A DNA stretch of 32,499 bases from the NCBI GenBank assembly GCA_027490915.1, contig JAIXXG010000091.1, positions 1 to 32,499 of the forward strand. Direction: 5' to 3'. The DNA comes from Microbacteriaceae bacterium (GTDB lineage Bacteria > Actinomycetota > Actinomycetes > Actinomycetales > Microbacteriaceae). The position numbers and the translations under genes were made by a program. The notes below the pieces were generated by a model, which worked only from the letters and a program-made list of their open reading frames with translations, did not search any database and was not told the DNA's origin. Positions 22,840 through 31,106 of the stretch are shown here, piece by piece; positions within the stretch are counted from its first letter, which is position 1; the number at the start of each line of letters is the position of its first letter.

Positions 22840-24176
22840 CCGTCTCGACCGCCAGTGTGCCGATCATCGATGACGCCACGGCGGCCGCCTACGCCGCCCA
22901 GCAGCGCGCGCACGACGAGGCCTACCGGCGCGCCCACGGCGGGGCCGACCGACCGCCGCTGAGCACGGCGCGCGTCTACGCCGCGCTGCTGGCTCTGGCG
23001 CTCGGCGGCTTCGGCATCGGCTCGACCGAGTTCGTCGCGATGGGGCTGCTGCCCGAGATCGCGCGCGACCTGCTGCCGGGCCTGTACGCGAGCAATGCCG
23101 AGGAGGCCATCGGGCAGTCGGGCTGGGTCATCACGGCCTACGCACTCGGTGTCGTCGTCGGAGCCCCCGTCATCGCCGCGCTCGGCGGCCGGATGCCACG
23201 CCGTCGCCTGCTGCTCTGGCTCGCGGCCGCTTTCACGGTCGGCACCGTCGCCTCCGCCACGCTGCCGACGTTCGAGCTCGTCATCGCGGCGCGGTTCGCG
23301 GCCGGTCTGCCGCACGGCGCCTACTTCGGAGTCGCCGCGCTCGTCGCCGCGAGCCTCATGGGCCCGGGCAAGCGCGGCCAGGGGGTCGCGCTCGTGCTGA
23401 GCGGCCTCACCGTCGCGACCGTCATCGGCGTGCCGCTCATCACCGCGGTCGGGCAGGCCGCCGGGTGGCGAGCCGCCTACCTCGTGGTAGCGGCGCTGTT
23501 CGCGGCGACGTTCGTCGCGGTGCGCATCCTCGTGCCCTGGCAGCCCGGTGACGCCAACTCGACCGTGCGCAGCGAGCTGGCCGCGTTCGGCCGCCTGCAG
23601 GTGTGGATCGCCGTCGCCGTCGGCGCCATCGGCTTCGGCGGCTTCTTCGCCGTCTACAGCTACATCGCGCCGATGGTGACCGACGCGGCCGGGATGCCCT
23701 CCGCGACCGTGCCGTGGGTGCTGGCCAGCACCGGCATCGGTCTGACGATCGGCAACCTCATCGGGGGCCGCCTCGCCGACGCCGGCACCGTGCGGGCCAT
23801 GTTCCTCGGCTTCGCGGGACTCATCGGCGCACTCGCCCTGCTCGGCCTGACCGGATCGTGGCCGCTCGGGCTCATCGCCGGTACCTTCGCCGTGGGGTTC
23901 ATGGCGTCGATCATCTCGCCGGTCGTGCAGACCCGCCTCATGGATGTCGCGGGGGAGTCGCAGACCCTCGCCGCGGCGCTCAACCACTCGGCACTCAACG
24001 TCGGCAACGCGCTCGGCGCCTTCCTCGGCGGGCTCGTCGTCGCGGCGGGCTGGGGCTACCTCACGCCGGCCTGGGTCGGGCTGTTGCTCGCCGTCGGCGG
24101 TGTGCTGCTCGCGACGATCAGCGTGGCGCTCGAACGGCGCGACAGCGCCGCCGACGCGGTGCGGGGCAGCGCCTAG
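22836..24176 (+). CDS. MFS transporter (DHA1, drug/sugar efflux type)
   Basis: Twelve-helix major-facilitator protein of 446 residues of the DHA1 (AraJ/YdhP-like) type. A cytoplasmic tail of about 45 residues precedes helix 1 (LALALGGFGIGSTEFVAMGLLPEIA, the DHA1-typical G-x-x-T-E-F). Motif A-like G-G-R-M-P-R-R-R follows helix 2-3, and L-P-H-G-A-Y-F-G is the AraJ-type helix 4-5 segment. The second half begins about 250 (FGRLQVWIAVAVGAIGFGGF). The substrate is unknown. The gene starts with GTG at 22836, overlapping the thiamine-binding gene by 4 nt, and its TAG stop overlaps the TAG of the convergent response-regulator gene in the palindrome CTAG. Confidence 0.9.
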   Translation: MTVSTASVPIIDDATAAAYAAQQRAHDEAYRRAHGGADRPPLSTARVYAALLALALGGFGIGSTEFVAMGLLPEIARDLLPGLYASNAEEAIGQSGWVITAYALGVVVGAPVIAALGGRMPRRRLLLWLAAAFTVGTVASATLPTFELVIAARFAAGLPHGAYFGVAALVAASLMGPGKRGQGVALVLSGLTVATVIGVPLITAVGQAAGWRAAYLVVAALFAATFVAVRILVPWQPGDANSTVRSELAAFGRLQVWIAVAVGAIGFGGFFAVYSYIAPMVTDAAGMPSATVPWVLASTGIGLTIGNLIGGRLADAGTVRAMFLGFAGLIGALALLGLTGSWPLGLIAGTFAVGFMASIISPVVQTRLMDVAGESQTLAAALNHSALNVGNALGAFLGGLVVAAGWGYLTPAWVGLLLAVGGVLLATISVALERRDSAADAVRGSA

Positions 24177-24841
24177 ATTCCGCCGCCGCCGGAGGGAGCA
24201 TCCACCAGGATGCCGTCGGCGATCGCCTGCTTGCGCAGGGCGACCTTCGTGCCCACGTCGATGCCCGCGATGCGGTACTTCTCGCGGATGCGCTTGAGGT
24301 AGCTCTTGGCCGTCTCCTCCGAGATGCCGAGCTGGTAGGCCACCGTCTTCACGGGCTCGCCGGCGCCGTACAGGGCCATCACGCGGCGCTCCTGCGCGCT
24401 CAGGCGCGGCGAGCCGCCGACGTCGGCGGCGTTGAGTGCGAGGTCGAGCTCGGCCGAGATGAACGACTCACCGGCCTTCGCGGCGCGGATCGCCTCGACG
24501 ATCATGCCCGCGTCTTCGCTCTTCACGAGGTAGCCCAGAGCGCCGGCGTTGAGCGCCTCGCGCACGACGTTGGGCTCGCTGTAGGTGCTCATGAGCACGA
24601 CCCGCACGTTCATCGATCGCAGGGTCTGGATCTTGAGCGAGACCGGGATGTTGTCTTTCAGATCGAGGTCGAGCAGCACGACGTCGACGGGGAAGGCGGG
24701 GTGCGAGAGGAGGTCGGGCCAGGTGGCGACGGCCGCGACCATGTCGATGTCGTCGGCGGCCTGCCGGATCCACTCGGTCAGCGCGCCCAGCAGCATGCGG
24801 TGATCATCGACCAGGGCCAGTCGAATCGGCGTCAGCGCCAT
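24173..24841 (-). CDS. LuxR/NarL-type response regulator
   Basis: A 222-residue two-component regulator. The receiver domain (about 5-125) has the acidic pair Asp12-Asp13, phosphoacceptor Asp58 (V-V-L-L-D-L-D), Ser85 and Lys107 (G-Y-L-V-K-S). The LuxR HTH (about 150-210) has L-S-A-Q-E-R-R-V-M, the recognition helix in G-I-S-E-E-T-A-K-S-Y-L-K-R-I-R-E-K-Y and a C-terminal glycine tail. A ribosome binding site AGGAG lies 8 nt before the ATG. It is the last gene of the order kinase, mini-ORF, kinase-like membrane protein, regulator, so the cognate kinase is most probably the protein encoded at 26238-27401. Targets are not known. Confidence 0.93.
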   Translation of the reverse strand: MALTPIRLALVDDHRMLLGALTEWIRQAADDIDMVAAVATWPDLLSHPAFPVDVVLLDLDLKDNIPVSLKIQTLRSMNVRVVLMSTYSEPNVVREALNAGALGYLVKSEDAGMIVEAIRAAKAGESFISAELDLALNAADVGGSPRLSAQERRVMALYGAGEPVKTVAYQLGISEETAKSYLKRIREKYRIAGIDVGTKVALRKQAIADGILVDAPSGGGGI

Positions 24842-24904
24842 CGCGATCGCTCCTGCTCTCTCACGGGGTCTCGGGTCACCGGGCGCCTCCGCGTCCGGAC
24901 GGTA

Positions 24905-26164
24905 TCACTGCGGTCGGGCCGCATCGGCGGGGTTCTCGACCGTGCAGTCGAGCTCGACGACGACAGTGCCGCTGACCGTGCTGTCACTGTATCGCCCGAC
25001 CCGGTCGAGGGCCTCCCACACACCGGGGTCGACACGATTGCGTCGCATCCCGGTGGCCTCGATGCGCAGCGGGATCACGAGGCCCTGCCCGCTCGTGCCC
25101 GCGCGCTCCTGGTCGAGCGGGCCGAGGGCCACCGTCACCGCACGGGGGCTCGCCGGGCCGGCCGGGTCGGCGGCGAGCAGCCACAGCGCGGCGAGCAGCG
25201 AGTCGCGCTGCACGTCGTCGAGCAGGCCGGCGAGGCTCGCGGGGTCGCTGACCGTGACGCGCGGCCCCAGGTGCTCCGACTCGCTGATGGCGTGCACGAG
25301 CCACGTCTCGCGCCGCCCCTCGATCAGGTGCAGGCGCAGCTCCGTAGCCAGGGTGGATGCTCGCGCTGCGTAGGTCTCGGGCAGCGGCAGCGGCGCCTCA
25401 CCGGTCGCGACCGCCTCGAGCAGCTGCTCGGCGTCGAGATCGAGCCGCGCGAGCTCCTCGCTCGCGAGCATGCCCACGGCCAGGCGCGGCGCCGTCACGG
25501 TCGACTGCACGAGCACGCGGTCGAGCTCGCGCTTGAGCATCCTCTCGAAGCCCTGCACCAGCAGCACCCCCGCGATGCCGGGGCCGACCGCGAGCGCCAC
25601 GGCGGCGAGCTGCGAGGGGATCGTCACGGGGGTCAGCGGCGTCGTCACGAGGATCGCCCCCACGAGAGCCAGGCCCAGCGCGGTCGTCGCGACGAGAACC
25701 TCCCAGCGCGGGCGCAGCGTGACGATCACGAGCAGCACGAAGCCGGCCGAGATCGAGGCCGTCGCGTACTGGCCGACGTTTCCCAGGGGCGCGATCGCCA
25801 CGATGTCGAGCCACACCACGGCGGCCAGAGCGGCCAGGAACACCGCGTACAGCCAGTCGGGCAGCCGCTCGCCGCTCGCCGAGATCGTGATGGTCAGACC
25901 GAGGAAGGTCACCATGAGCAGCAGCCAGGCGGCCGCGATCGGCAGCACCGAGGGGTACGCGTCGACGCGCAGGAGGAACAGGGCGATGCCGATCATCGAC
26001 TGCAGGGCGGCGATGATCGCGACGCCGAGGCCCAAGAATCCGGAGCCCAGAGCGGAGGCGTGCGTGGAGGTCGGGCTGCCGCGGCGGGTCGACGAGCGCG
26101 CGCCCGAGGGCCGCACGAGACCGCCGAGGGTGGACTCGTCGGGAGGGGTGTAGCGGGAGGTCAT
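24905..26164 (-). CDS. Membrane protein with degenerate histidine-kinase-like C-terminus
   Basis: A 419-residue protein with about six to eight helices between 40 and 210, followed by a cytoplasmic part. The C-terminal part looks like a histidine kinase that has lost its motifs. LDDVQRDSLLAALWLLAADP lines up with LPSDVLDAFLLALAECLENV of the neighbouring kinase, but without the N-box Asn. G-T-V-V-V-E-L-D-C at the end lines up with the kinase's G-T-T-V-I-L-E-V-P. I see no H-box His in an E/R-x-L-H-D context. It is probably a pseudokinase partner or regulator, not an active kinase. GGAGG lies 7 nt before the ATG at 26164, in the third copy of a tandem repeat. I know of no named family for it. 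Confidence 0.8.
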   Translation of the reverse strand: MTSRYTPPDESTLGGLVRPSGARSSTRRGSPTSTHASALGSGFLGLGVAIIAALQSMIGIALFLLRVDAYPSVLPIAAAWLLLMVTFLGLTITISASGERLPDWLYAVFLAALAAVVWLDIVAIAPLGNVGQYATASISAGFVLLVIVTLRPRWEVLVATTALGLALVGAILVTTPLTPVTIPSQLAAVALAVGPGIAGVLLVQGFERMLKRELDRVLVQSTVTAPRLAVGMLASEELARLDLDAEQLLEAVATGEAPLPLPETYAARASTLATELRLHLIEGRRETWLVHAISESEHLGPRVTVSDPASLAGLLDDVQRDSLLAALWLLAADPAGPASPRAVTVALGPLDQERAGTSGQGLVIPLRIEATGMRRNRVDPGVWEALDRVGRYSDSTVSGTVVVELDCTVENPADAARPQ

Positions 26165-26241
26165 CGCGGCACCTCCGCGGTGCTTGCGGGTCGGTGCCTC
26201 ATCGCGGCACCTCGGCTGTGCTTCTCGGGTCGGTGCCTCAT
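26161..26241 (-). CDS. 26-residue repeat mini-ORF between kinase and pseudokinase genes
   Basis: The frame from ATG 26241 encodes two 13-residue units, MRHRPEKHSRGAA and MRHRPASTAEVPR, and ends in a TGA that overlaps the next ATG (26164). Its own ATG overlaps the kinase stop (ATGA). Each unit begins after a GAGGTG-like ribosome binding site. The second unit ends in EVPR, as does the kinase. It is probably a by-product of a tandem duplication; a translated product is possible but not shown. Confidence 0.4.
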   Translation of the reverse strand: MRHRPEKHSRGAAMRHRPASTAEVPR

Positions 26242-26253
26242 CGCGGCACCTCC
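26161..26253. repeat. Tandem direct repeat, 2.4 units of 38-39 bp
   Basis: The 15-bp block TCATCGCGGCACCTC occurs at 26161, 26199 and 26238 (spacings 38 and 39). GGTCGGTGCC is shared before the second and third blocks. On the coding (minus) strand each block is a ribosome binding site followed by ATGA, so the repeat multiplies the stop/start junction of two overlapping genes. Confidence 0.92.
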
Positions 26254-27401
26254 AAGATCACGGTGGTGCCGGCGCCGGGGGTCGAGAACACGCGGGCGCT
26301 GCCGCCGACGTCGCGCAGGCGGGCGACGACCGACTCGGTGACGCCCAGGCGCTCGGCGGCGACGTCGGCCGGGTCGAACCCGACACCGGCGTCGGTGACG
26401 ACCGCCCGCAGCACGTCGTCGCTCTGGGTCAGCGTGACGTCGGCCTCGTCGACCCCGGCGTGCCGGCGCACGTTCTCGAGGCACTCGGCGAGCGCGAGCA
26501 GAAAGGCGTCGAGCACGTCGCTCGGCAGCAGCACCTGCCCGGTGCCGTGCCAGCGCACGGTGAGGCCCATGCGCAGGAAGCGCTGCTTGACCGACTCGAG
26601 GGTCGTGCCGAGCGGCGTCTCGGCCACCGGCTCGAGGCTGTAGACGCCCGAGAACTGCGGCATCGGCGTCGAGCCCATGCGCAGCTGGCGCAGCAGGCGG
26701 GCGTCCTCCCCGGCCTGCTGGCGCAGCGCGTCGGCGCTCACCCCCACGCCCGAGTGCGCGAGCAGCGTGAGGGTCGCCAGCACAGTGTCGTGCAGCAGGC
26801 GGGCGCCCTGGCGGCGCTGCGCCTCGGTCTCGCTGGCCTGGCGCTCGAGCTGGTGGGCGCGGCCGATGTTCTCGATGCGCCGCACCGCGCGTTGCACGCC
26901 GACCGTCACCCACAGCCCGATGATGAGCGTGATCACCCAGCCGGCGAGCGTGGCGATCGCGGCCGTCGAGAAGAGGCCGGCGGTGGGCCCCGCGGTGGCG
27001 ACGAGCAGGCTGCTGGTCAGCGTGCCCCCGGCCCACAGCAGCCAGCGCCCGGTGCTCTCGCTCAGCACGAGTCCGACACCGCCGAGCCCGGCGGCCCCCA
27101 GCGGGGCGAGCGAGGTGGCGAGAGCCAGTGACGTCGGTTGCCCCCACGGCAGCTGGGCGAGGGCGAGGGCGGCGCATCCCAGCACGATCGTCAGCACCAC
27201 CCAGCCGACGTGACCGGAGCGCCCCACCATCACGAGTGCACCGGCCTGCCCGGCGAGCAGCATGAGCACCGAGGGCAGCAGATCGGAGTCGACCACGCCG
27301 GGCATCGACAGGCACACGGCCGCGAGCAGCACGCCGGCGAGCCCGAAGGCCCGCGCGGCCGACTGCAGCAGGCGTCGGCGCTCTTTCTCGATCAGCTCCA
27401 C
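26238..27401 (-). CDS. Sensor histidine kinase (LuxR-regulator type)
   Basis: A 387-residue membrane kinase of the HisKA_3-like kind that pairs with NarL/LuxR regulators. Membrane segments occupy about 15-170 (five to six helices), with no sizable extracytoplasmic domain, so the signal may be in the membrane. The dimerisation helix holds R-R-Q-G-A-R-L-L-H-D-T-V with His204 as the phosphorylation site. The ATPase part has the N-box E-C-L-E-N-V-R-R-H-A (Asn310), G1 D-A-G-V-G-F (337-342) and a glycine-rich G-A-G-T-T (376-380). The start GTG at 27401 is weakly supported; GGGGGG lies 6 nt upstream. It is transcribed toward the mini-ORF, the kinase-like protein and the response regulator. Confidence 0.88.
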   Translation of the reverse strand: MELIEKERRRLLQSAARAFGLAGVLLAAVCLSMPGVVDSDLLPSVLMLLAGQAGALVMVGRSGHVGWVVLTIVLGCAALALAQLPWGQPTSLALATSLAPLGAAGLGGVGLVLSESTGRWLLWAGGTLTSSLLVATAGPTAGLFSTAAIATLAGWVITLIIGLWVTVGVQRAVRRIENIGRAHQLERQASETEAQRRQGARLLHDTVLATLTLLAHSGVGVSADALRQQAGEDARLLRQLRMGSTPMPQFSGVYSLEPVAETPLGTTLESVKQRFLRMGLTVRWHGTGQVLLPSDVLDAFLLALAECLENVRRHAGVDEADVTLTQSDDVLRAVVTDAGVGFDPADVAAERLGVTESVVARLRDVGGSARVFSTPGAGTTVILEVPR

Positions 27402-27455
27402 CGCGAGCCCCCCAGCATCATGGGGCCCAGTCTGGCACCCGGTCGGCCCGCAGGC

Positions 27456-28361
27456 TCACAAGCCGCACGCCCGCGTGTACGCGTCGTACAGCGCCGCCCG
27501 GGTGGCGTCATCGGCGACGACCGTCACCACGCCCGGCTGGCCGTCGACCTGCACCGCGACCCGGAACAGGGTTCCCTGCTTGTCGTCGGCGATCGCGTGC
27601 GCGTCGCACCGCGCCGGCGTCAGCAGCAGCGGGATGCTCACCGCCGCCGTGCCGCCCGCGGCCTCCGGCGGCAGGGGCGCGCTCGTCACCCGGGCGCCGT
27701 CGGCGGCCTGCACGAGCCCGAACAGCACGGTGTCGCTGAGGCTCACGAGCGCGACCTCCGCCCCGCGGGCGCCGGACCGCGGCGCGATGTCGAGCAGCAG
27801 GCCGATGAGCGAGCCGTCGTCGCGCGTCGGGTCGTGGCGCACCGTCAGCTGCACCCGCTCGGCCACCGCGGCCGCGAGGCACTCGGCCGCGACCCACTCG
27901 GCCCACTGGCCGATGCGGTCGACGGTGGGCACCGCGACCTCGGCGGTGCTGCCGTCGATGAGCTGCACGACGAGCACCGCCTGCGGCGGCTCCGGCTCGT
28001 CGGCCGGGCACGCGGCGGCGGTGAGGGTGAGGGCGAGGTCGCGGGTGAGGCCCGGGCCGATGACGGTCGTGCGCTCGCGCACGATCGGCTGCTGCAGGGC
28101 CGGCGACTCGAGGCGGGCGCCGACGATCGTGAGCGGCACCGCGGCGTCGTTGCGCACCGAGAGCTGGATTCCGCCGCGCGACGGGTCGATGCGCGAGCGG
28201 TAGACCTCGGCGGTGACCGAGACGTCGGTGACCGTGACCGGCCCGGGCTGGGCGAGCGAGCCGGGGTCGGCGGGGGCGGTCGGCGAGCATCCGCTCAGCA
28301 CCGCCGCGGCGACGACGAGCAGGGCGGCCACGCGTGGGGCGATGGTGGCGCGGCGCGGCAT
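27456..28361 (-). CDS. Lipoprotein of unknown function
   Basis: A 301-residue exported lipoprotein with a basic N-terminus, a hydrophobic stretch and the lipobox L-S-G-C (Cys25). The mature part begins with a short S/T/P/D linker and holds repeated beta-strand patterns (VTVTDVSVTAEVYRS; IQLSVRNDAAVPLTIVGARLES), which suggests an Ig-like fold resembling DUF4232-type surface proteins. Cysteines near 118, 160, 254 and the C-terminus (R-A-C-G-L) could make two disulfides. I do not recognise it. It lies 6 bp after metX and 54 bp before the kinase on the same strand, so it may be co-transcribed with either. Confidence 0.75.
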   Translation of the reverse strand: MPRRATIAPRVAALLVVAAAVLSGCSPTAPADPGSLAQPGPVTVTDVSVTAEVYRSRIDPSRGGIQLSVRNDAAVPLTIVGARLESPALQQPIVRERTTVIGPGLTRDLALTLTAAACPADEPEPPQAVLVVQLIDGSTAEVAVPTVDRIGQWAEWVAAECLAAAVAERVQLTVRHDPTRDDGSLIGLLLDIAPRSGARGAEVALVSLSDTVLFGLVQAADGARVTSAPLPPEAAGGTAAVSIPLLLTPARCDAHAIADDKQGTLFRVAVQVDGQPGVVTVVADDATRAALYDAYTRACGL

Positions 28362-28367
28362 GGTCGG

Positions 28368-29567
28368 CTATTCGGCCAGCAGCGCGGCGAGCGGCGGCCC
28401 GACGAGGTCGTTCTCGATGAGGAAGGCGTCGTGCCCGAACGGCGACGAGATCACGACCGGCGCATCGCCGTGGATGCTGCGGGGCAGGTGCGCGGCGATC
28501 GCCCGCTGCTGCTCGACGGGGAAGAGCCGGTCGCTGTCGATGCCGAGAACGAGCGAGCGGGCCGTCACCCGCCCGAGCGTCTCAGCGAGCGTGCCGCGGC
28601 CGCGCGTGACGTCGTGCGCGTTCATCGCCTCGACGAGGCTGAGGTAGCTGCCCGCGTCGAAGCGTCGCGTGAACTTGTTGCCGTGGAAGTCGAGGTAGCT
28701 CTCGACCGCGAAGCGCCCGCCCTTGCCGAGCGGGTCGAGCACCCCCTGCCACGAGCGCTCGAACCGCTCGTTGAGCTCGGTGGGCGACCGGTAGTTGAGC
28801 AGCGCCATGCGCCGCGCGAGGGCGAGGCCGCGGAAGGGCCCCTCCGGCTCGTCGTAGTAGTCGCCGTCGCGGAACAGCGGGTCCATGCGGATCGCCTCGA
28901 GCTGCACCGAGTTGAGGGCGATCTGGTCGGCGCTCGTCACCGCGCAGGTGGCGAGCAGGCCGAGCCGCTCGACCCGGTGCGGATGCTCGATGGCCCACTC
29001 GAGCGCGTGCATGCCGCCCATCGATCCGCCGATGATGGCCGCGAACCGGTCGATGCCGAGCGCGTCGGCGAGGCCGACCTGCGCGGCGACCTGGTCGCGG
29101 ATCGTCAGGTACGGGAAGCGCGACCCCCATTCGACGCCGTCGGGCGAGAACGAGGCCGGGCCGGTCGAGCCCTGGCAGCCGCCGAGCGTGTTGGGGGCGA
29201 TGACGAACCAGCGGTCGGTGTCGATCGCGAGACCGGGCCCGACGATGCCGCCCCACCATCCGGCCGTGGGATGCCCGGGGCCGGGTCGCCCGACGACGTG
29301 ACTGTCGCCGGTCAGCGCGTGCACGATGAGCACCGCGTTGTCGCGGGCGTCGTTCAGCGTGCCCCACGTCTCGTAGGCGAGCCGCGCGTGGGGGAGCGTC
29401 GCCCCCGACTCGAGCGCGATCGTGCCCACCCCCACGAACTGCCGATGGCCGGGGTCGTCGCCCTCGCGCCAGGCGCCCGTCGTCGGCGGAGTGCCCAGCA
29501 TCGAGCGCCGGTTGGCCTCGGTGATGAACGCCGAGGGCACCGTGTCTTCGCTCGTCTGCCAGTCCAT
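28368..29567 (-). CDS. metX: Homoserine O-acetyltransferase
   Basis: Alpha/beta-hydrolase-fold enzyme of 399 residues that moves acetyl from acetyl-CoA to homoserine, the first committed step of methionine synthesis. Catalytic Ser182 lies in G-G-S-M-G-G, the catalytic Asp in G-I-D-S-D-R-L-F-P (probably Asp346) and His379 in P-F-G-H-D-A-F-L. The N-terminal L-A-Y-E-T-W-G-T-L and the N-T-L-G-G-C-Q-G-S-T-G-P oxyanion region are typical. I chose ATG 29567 (MDWQTSED); a GTG at 29588 is possible. metY, which uses the product, is upstream on the same strand, and a strong hairpin fills the 109-bp gap. Confidence 0.95.
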   Translation of the reverse strand: MDWQTSEDTVPSAFITEANRRSMLGTPPTTGAWREGDDPGHRQFVGVGTIALESGATLPHARLAYETWGTLNDARDNAVLIVHALTGDSHVVGRPGPGHPTAGWWGGIVGPGLAIDTDRWFVIAPNTLGGCQGSTGPASFSPDGVEWGSRFPYLTIRDQVAAQVGLADALGIDRFAAIIGGSMGGMHALEWAIEHPHRVERLGLLATCAVTSADQIALNSVQLEAIRMDPLFRDGDYYDEPEGPFRGLALARRMALLNYRSPTELNERFERSWQGVLDPLGKGGRFAVESYLDFHGNKFTRRFDAGSYLSLVEAMNAHDVTRGRGTLAETLGRVTARSLVLGIDSDRLFPVEQQRAIAAHLPRSIHGDAPVVISSPFGHDAFLIENDLVGPPLAALLAE

Positions 29568-29590
29568 GCTGCGCCCATTGTCTCGCACGA

Positions 29591-29634
29591 ACGACCGGGC
29601 CCTCGCCGTGTTACGACGGCCAGGGCCCGGTTGT
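29591..29634. terminator. Strong hairpin between metY and metX
   Basis: ACCGGGCCCT (29594-29603) pairs perfectly with AGGGCCCGGT (29622-29631). An inner GCCGT/ACGGC stem (29605-29609 with 29616-29620) encloses a 6-nt loop after one C-C mismatch, and three outer pairs (one G-U) extend it to 29591-29634. It lies 43 nt after the metY stop and 24 nt before the metX ATG. It could be a metY terminator or an attenuator of metX; no T-run follows on either strand. Confidence 0.75.
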
Positions 29635-29676
29635 CGTCGACGCGGCGACGGTCAGCCTCAGAGAGAAGGATGCGCG

Positions 29677-30996
29677 CTACAGCGCCGCGTTGGCGGCGAC
29701 CACCGCGCGCGCGGCCGCGAACCCCTTCTCGAGGTCGGCGATGATGTCGTCGATGTTCTCGAGGCCGACCGAGAGGCGCACGAGGCCCGGGGTGACCCCG
29801 CTCGTGAGCTGCTGCTCGGGAGTCAGCTGCGAGTGGGTCGTCGACGCGGGGTGGATGATCAGGCTGCGCACGTCGCCGATGTTGGCGACGTGGCTGAAGA
29901 GCTCGACCGAGTCGACGAGCGCGCGTCCCGCATCCACACCGCCCTTCAGCTCGAACGAGAGCACGGCACCGGCTCCGCGCGGCGCGTACTTCTGGGCCGC
30001 GGCGTGCCACGGGCTCGACGCGAGGCCGGCGTAGCTGACGCTCGCGATGTCGGGGTGGGCCTCGAGCCACTGCGCGACGGCGAGGGCGTTCTGCACGTGC
30101 CGCTCGACGCGCAGGCTGAGGGTCTCGATGCCCTGGATGAGCTGCCAGGCGTTGTCGGGCGAGACCGCGGCGCCGATGTCGCGCAGCAGCTGCACGCGCG
30201 CCTTGATGATGTAGGCGATGCCGTCGCCGAGCACGCCCGTGTAGCTCGCACCGTGGTACGAGGGGTCGGGCTCGGTGAGGCCCGGGAAGCGGTCGACGTG
30301 CTGCGACCACGCGAACTTTCCGCCGTCGACGATGACGCCGCCGAGCACGGTGCCGTGGCCGCCGAGGAACTTCGTGGCCGAGTGCACGACGATGTCGGCC
30401 CCGTGCTCGAGCGGGCGGATGAGGTACGGCGTGGCGATCGTGTTGTCGACGATGAGCGGCAGGCCGTGCGCGTGCGCGACCTCGGCGACCGCGCTGATGT
30501 CGAGCAGGTTGACCTTCGGGTTGCCGATCGTCTCTCCGAAGAACAGCTTGGTGTTGGGGCGAACGGCGGCGGCCCAGGCCTCGGGGTCGTCCTGGTTCTC
30601 GACGAAGGTCACCTCGATGCCGAGCTTGGCGAGCGTGTAGGTGAAGAGGTTGTAGGTGCCGCCGTAGATCGACGACGACGACACGATGTGGTCGCCCGCC
30701 TGCGCGATGTTGAGCACGGCGTAGGTGGTGGCGGCCTGGCCCGACGACAGCAGCAGCGCGGCGGTGCCGCCCTCGAGCGCGGCGATGCGCTGCTCGACCA
30801 CGTCCTGCGTCGGGTTCTGGATGCGGGTGTAGATGTTGCCGAACTCGGCGAGGGCGAAGAGGTTCTTCGCGTGCTGCGCGTCGTTGAAGGTGTAGGCGGT
30901 CGTGCGGTACACCGGGGTGGCGCGCGCGTTCGTGACCGGATCGGGCTGAGCGCCCGCGTGGATCTGCAGGGTCTCGAACTTCCAGCTGGCGGTCAT
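29677..30996 (-). CDS. metY: O-acetylhomoserine sulfhydrylase/aminocarboxypropyltransferase
   Basis: PLP enzyme of the Cys/Met-metabolism family, 439 residues. It replaces the acetyl group of O-acetylhomoserine with sulfide to give homocysteine. The PLP lysine is Lys209 in [13 protein letters not shown]; other blocks are S-S-G-Q-A-A (phosphate-binding cup), F-G-E-T-I-G-N-P, and R-L-S-V-G-L-E near the end. The start is ATG 30996 with GAGGAG 6 nt upstream (31003-31008); the frame is open further upstream but without homology. It sits directly ahead of metX, so the two enzymes of the direct sulfhydrylation route are made together or under one signal. No SAM riboswitch was recognised in front. 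Confidence 0.95.
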   Translation of the reverse strand: MTASWKFETLQIHAGAQPDPVTNARATPVYRTTAYTFNDAQHAKNLFALAEFGNIYTRIQNPTQDVVEQRIAALEGGTAALLLSSGQAATTYAVLNIAQAGDHIVSSSSIYGGTYNLFTYTLAKLGIEVTFVENQDDPEAWAAAVRPNTKLFFGETIGNPKVNLLDISAVAEVAHAHGLPLIVDNTIATPYLIRPLEHGADIVVHSATKFLGGHGTVLGGVIVDGGKFAWSQHVDRFPGLTEPDPSYHGASYTGVLGDGIAYIIKARVQLLRDIGAAVSPDNAWQLIQGIETLSLRVERHVQNALAVAQWLEAHPDIASVSYAGLASSPWHAAAQKYAPRGAGAVLSFELKGGVDAGRALVDSVELFSHVANIGDVRSLIIHPASTTHSQLTPEQQLTSGVTPGLVRLSVGLENIDDIIADLEKGFAAARAVVAANAAL

Positions 30997-31030
30997 GGGG
31001 GTCTCCTCGTGGGTCGGTGGATCGCCTCGA

Positions 31031-31060
31031 ACGGTACGCCCGGCTCTCGCGGCCCGGCAA
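31031..31060 (-). promoter_or_regulatory. Candidate promoter of metY
   Basis: On the minus strand TTGCCG (31060-31055) and TACCGT (31036-31031) are separated by 18 bp. Transcription would start near 31024, leaving a leader of about 28 nt with the GAGGAG site. The divergent SDR gene starts at 31107. Confidence 0.35.
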
Positions 31061-31094
31061 TGCACGACGACACACGCCGTAACCTGCCCGGCGC

Positions 31095-31100
31095 TAGCGT
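31095..31100 (+). promoter_or_regulatory. Candidate -10 box for leaderless SDR gene
   Basis: TAGCGT fits TANNNT and ends 6 nt before the ATG at 31107. There is a GGAG directly ahead of the ATG, but too close to act as a normal ribosome binding site. Confidence 0.45.
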
Positions 31101-31106
31101 GGAGCC

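Noticed and set aside
24173-24176. Palindrome CTAG shared by two convergent stop codons as a regulatory site
   Set aside because: It is a simple consequence of two TAG stops overlapping by 4 bp; nothing suggests a further role.
26161-26253. CRISPR-like array
   Set aside because: Only three copies of a short block, no unique spacers of even length, and the repeat coincides with coding junctions; no cas genes are present.
23603-26341. A 912-codon plus-strand frame across the MFS and two-component genes
   Set aside because: It is out of frame with the MFS gene and antisense to the regulator and kinase-like genes; composition is that of a shadow frame.
27138-29744. An 868-codon plus-strand frame across the lipoprotein and metX genes
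   Set aside because: It is antisense to metX (with its catalytic triad) and to a clear lipoprotein, and its product is Arg/Gly/Val-rich without motifs.
30997-31106. SAM riboswitch in front of metY
   Set aside because: The gap is only about 110 bp and shared with a divergent gene; I see no SAM-I, SAM-II or SAM-IV core pattern, and the probable leader is about 28 nt.
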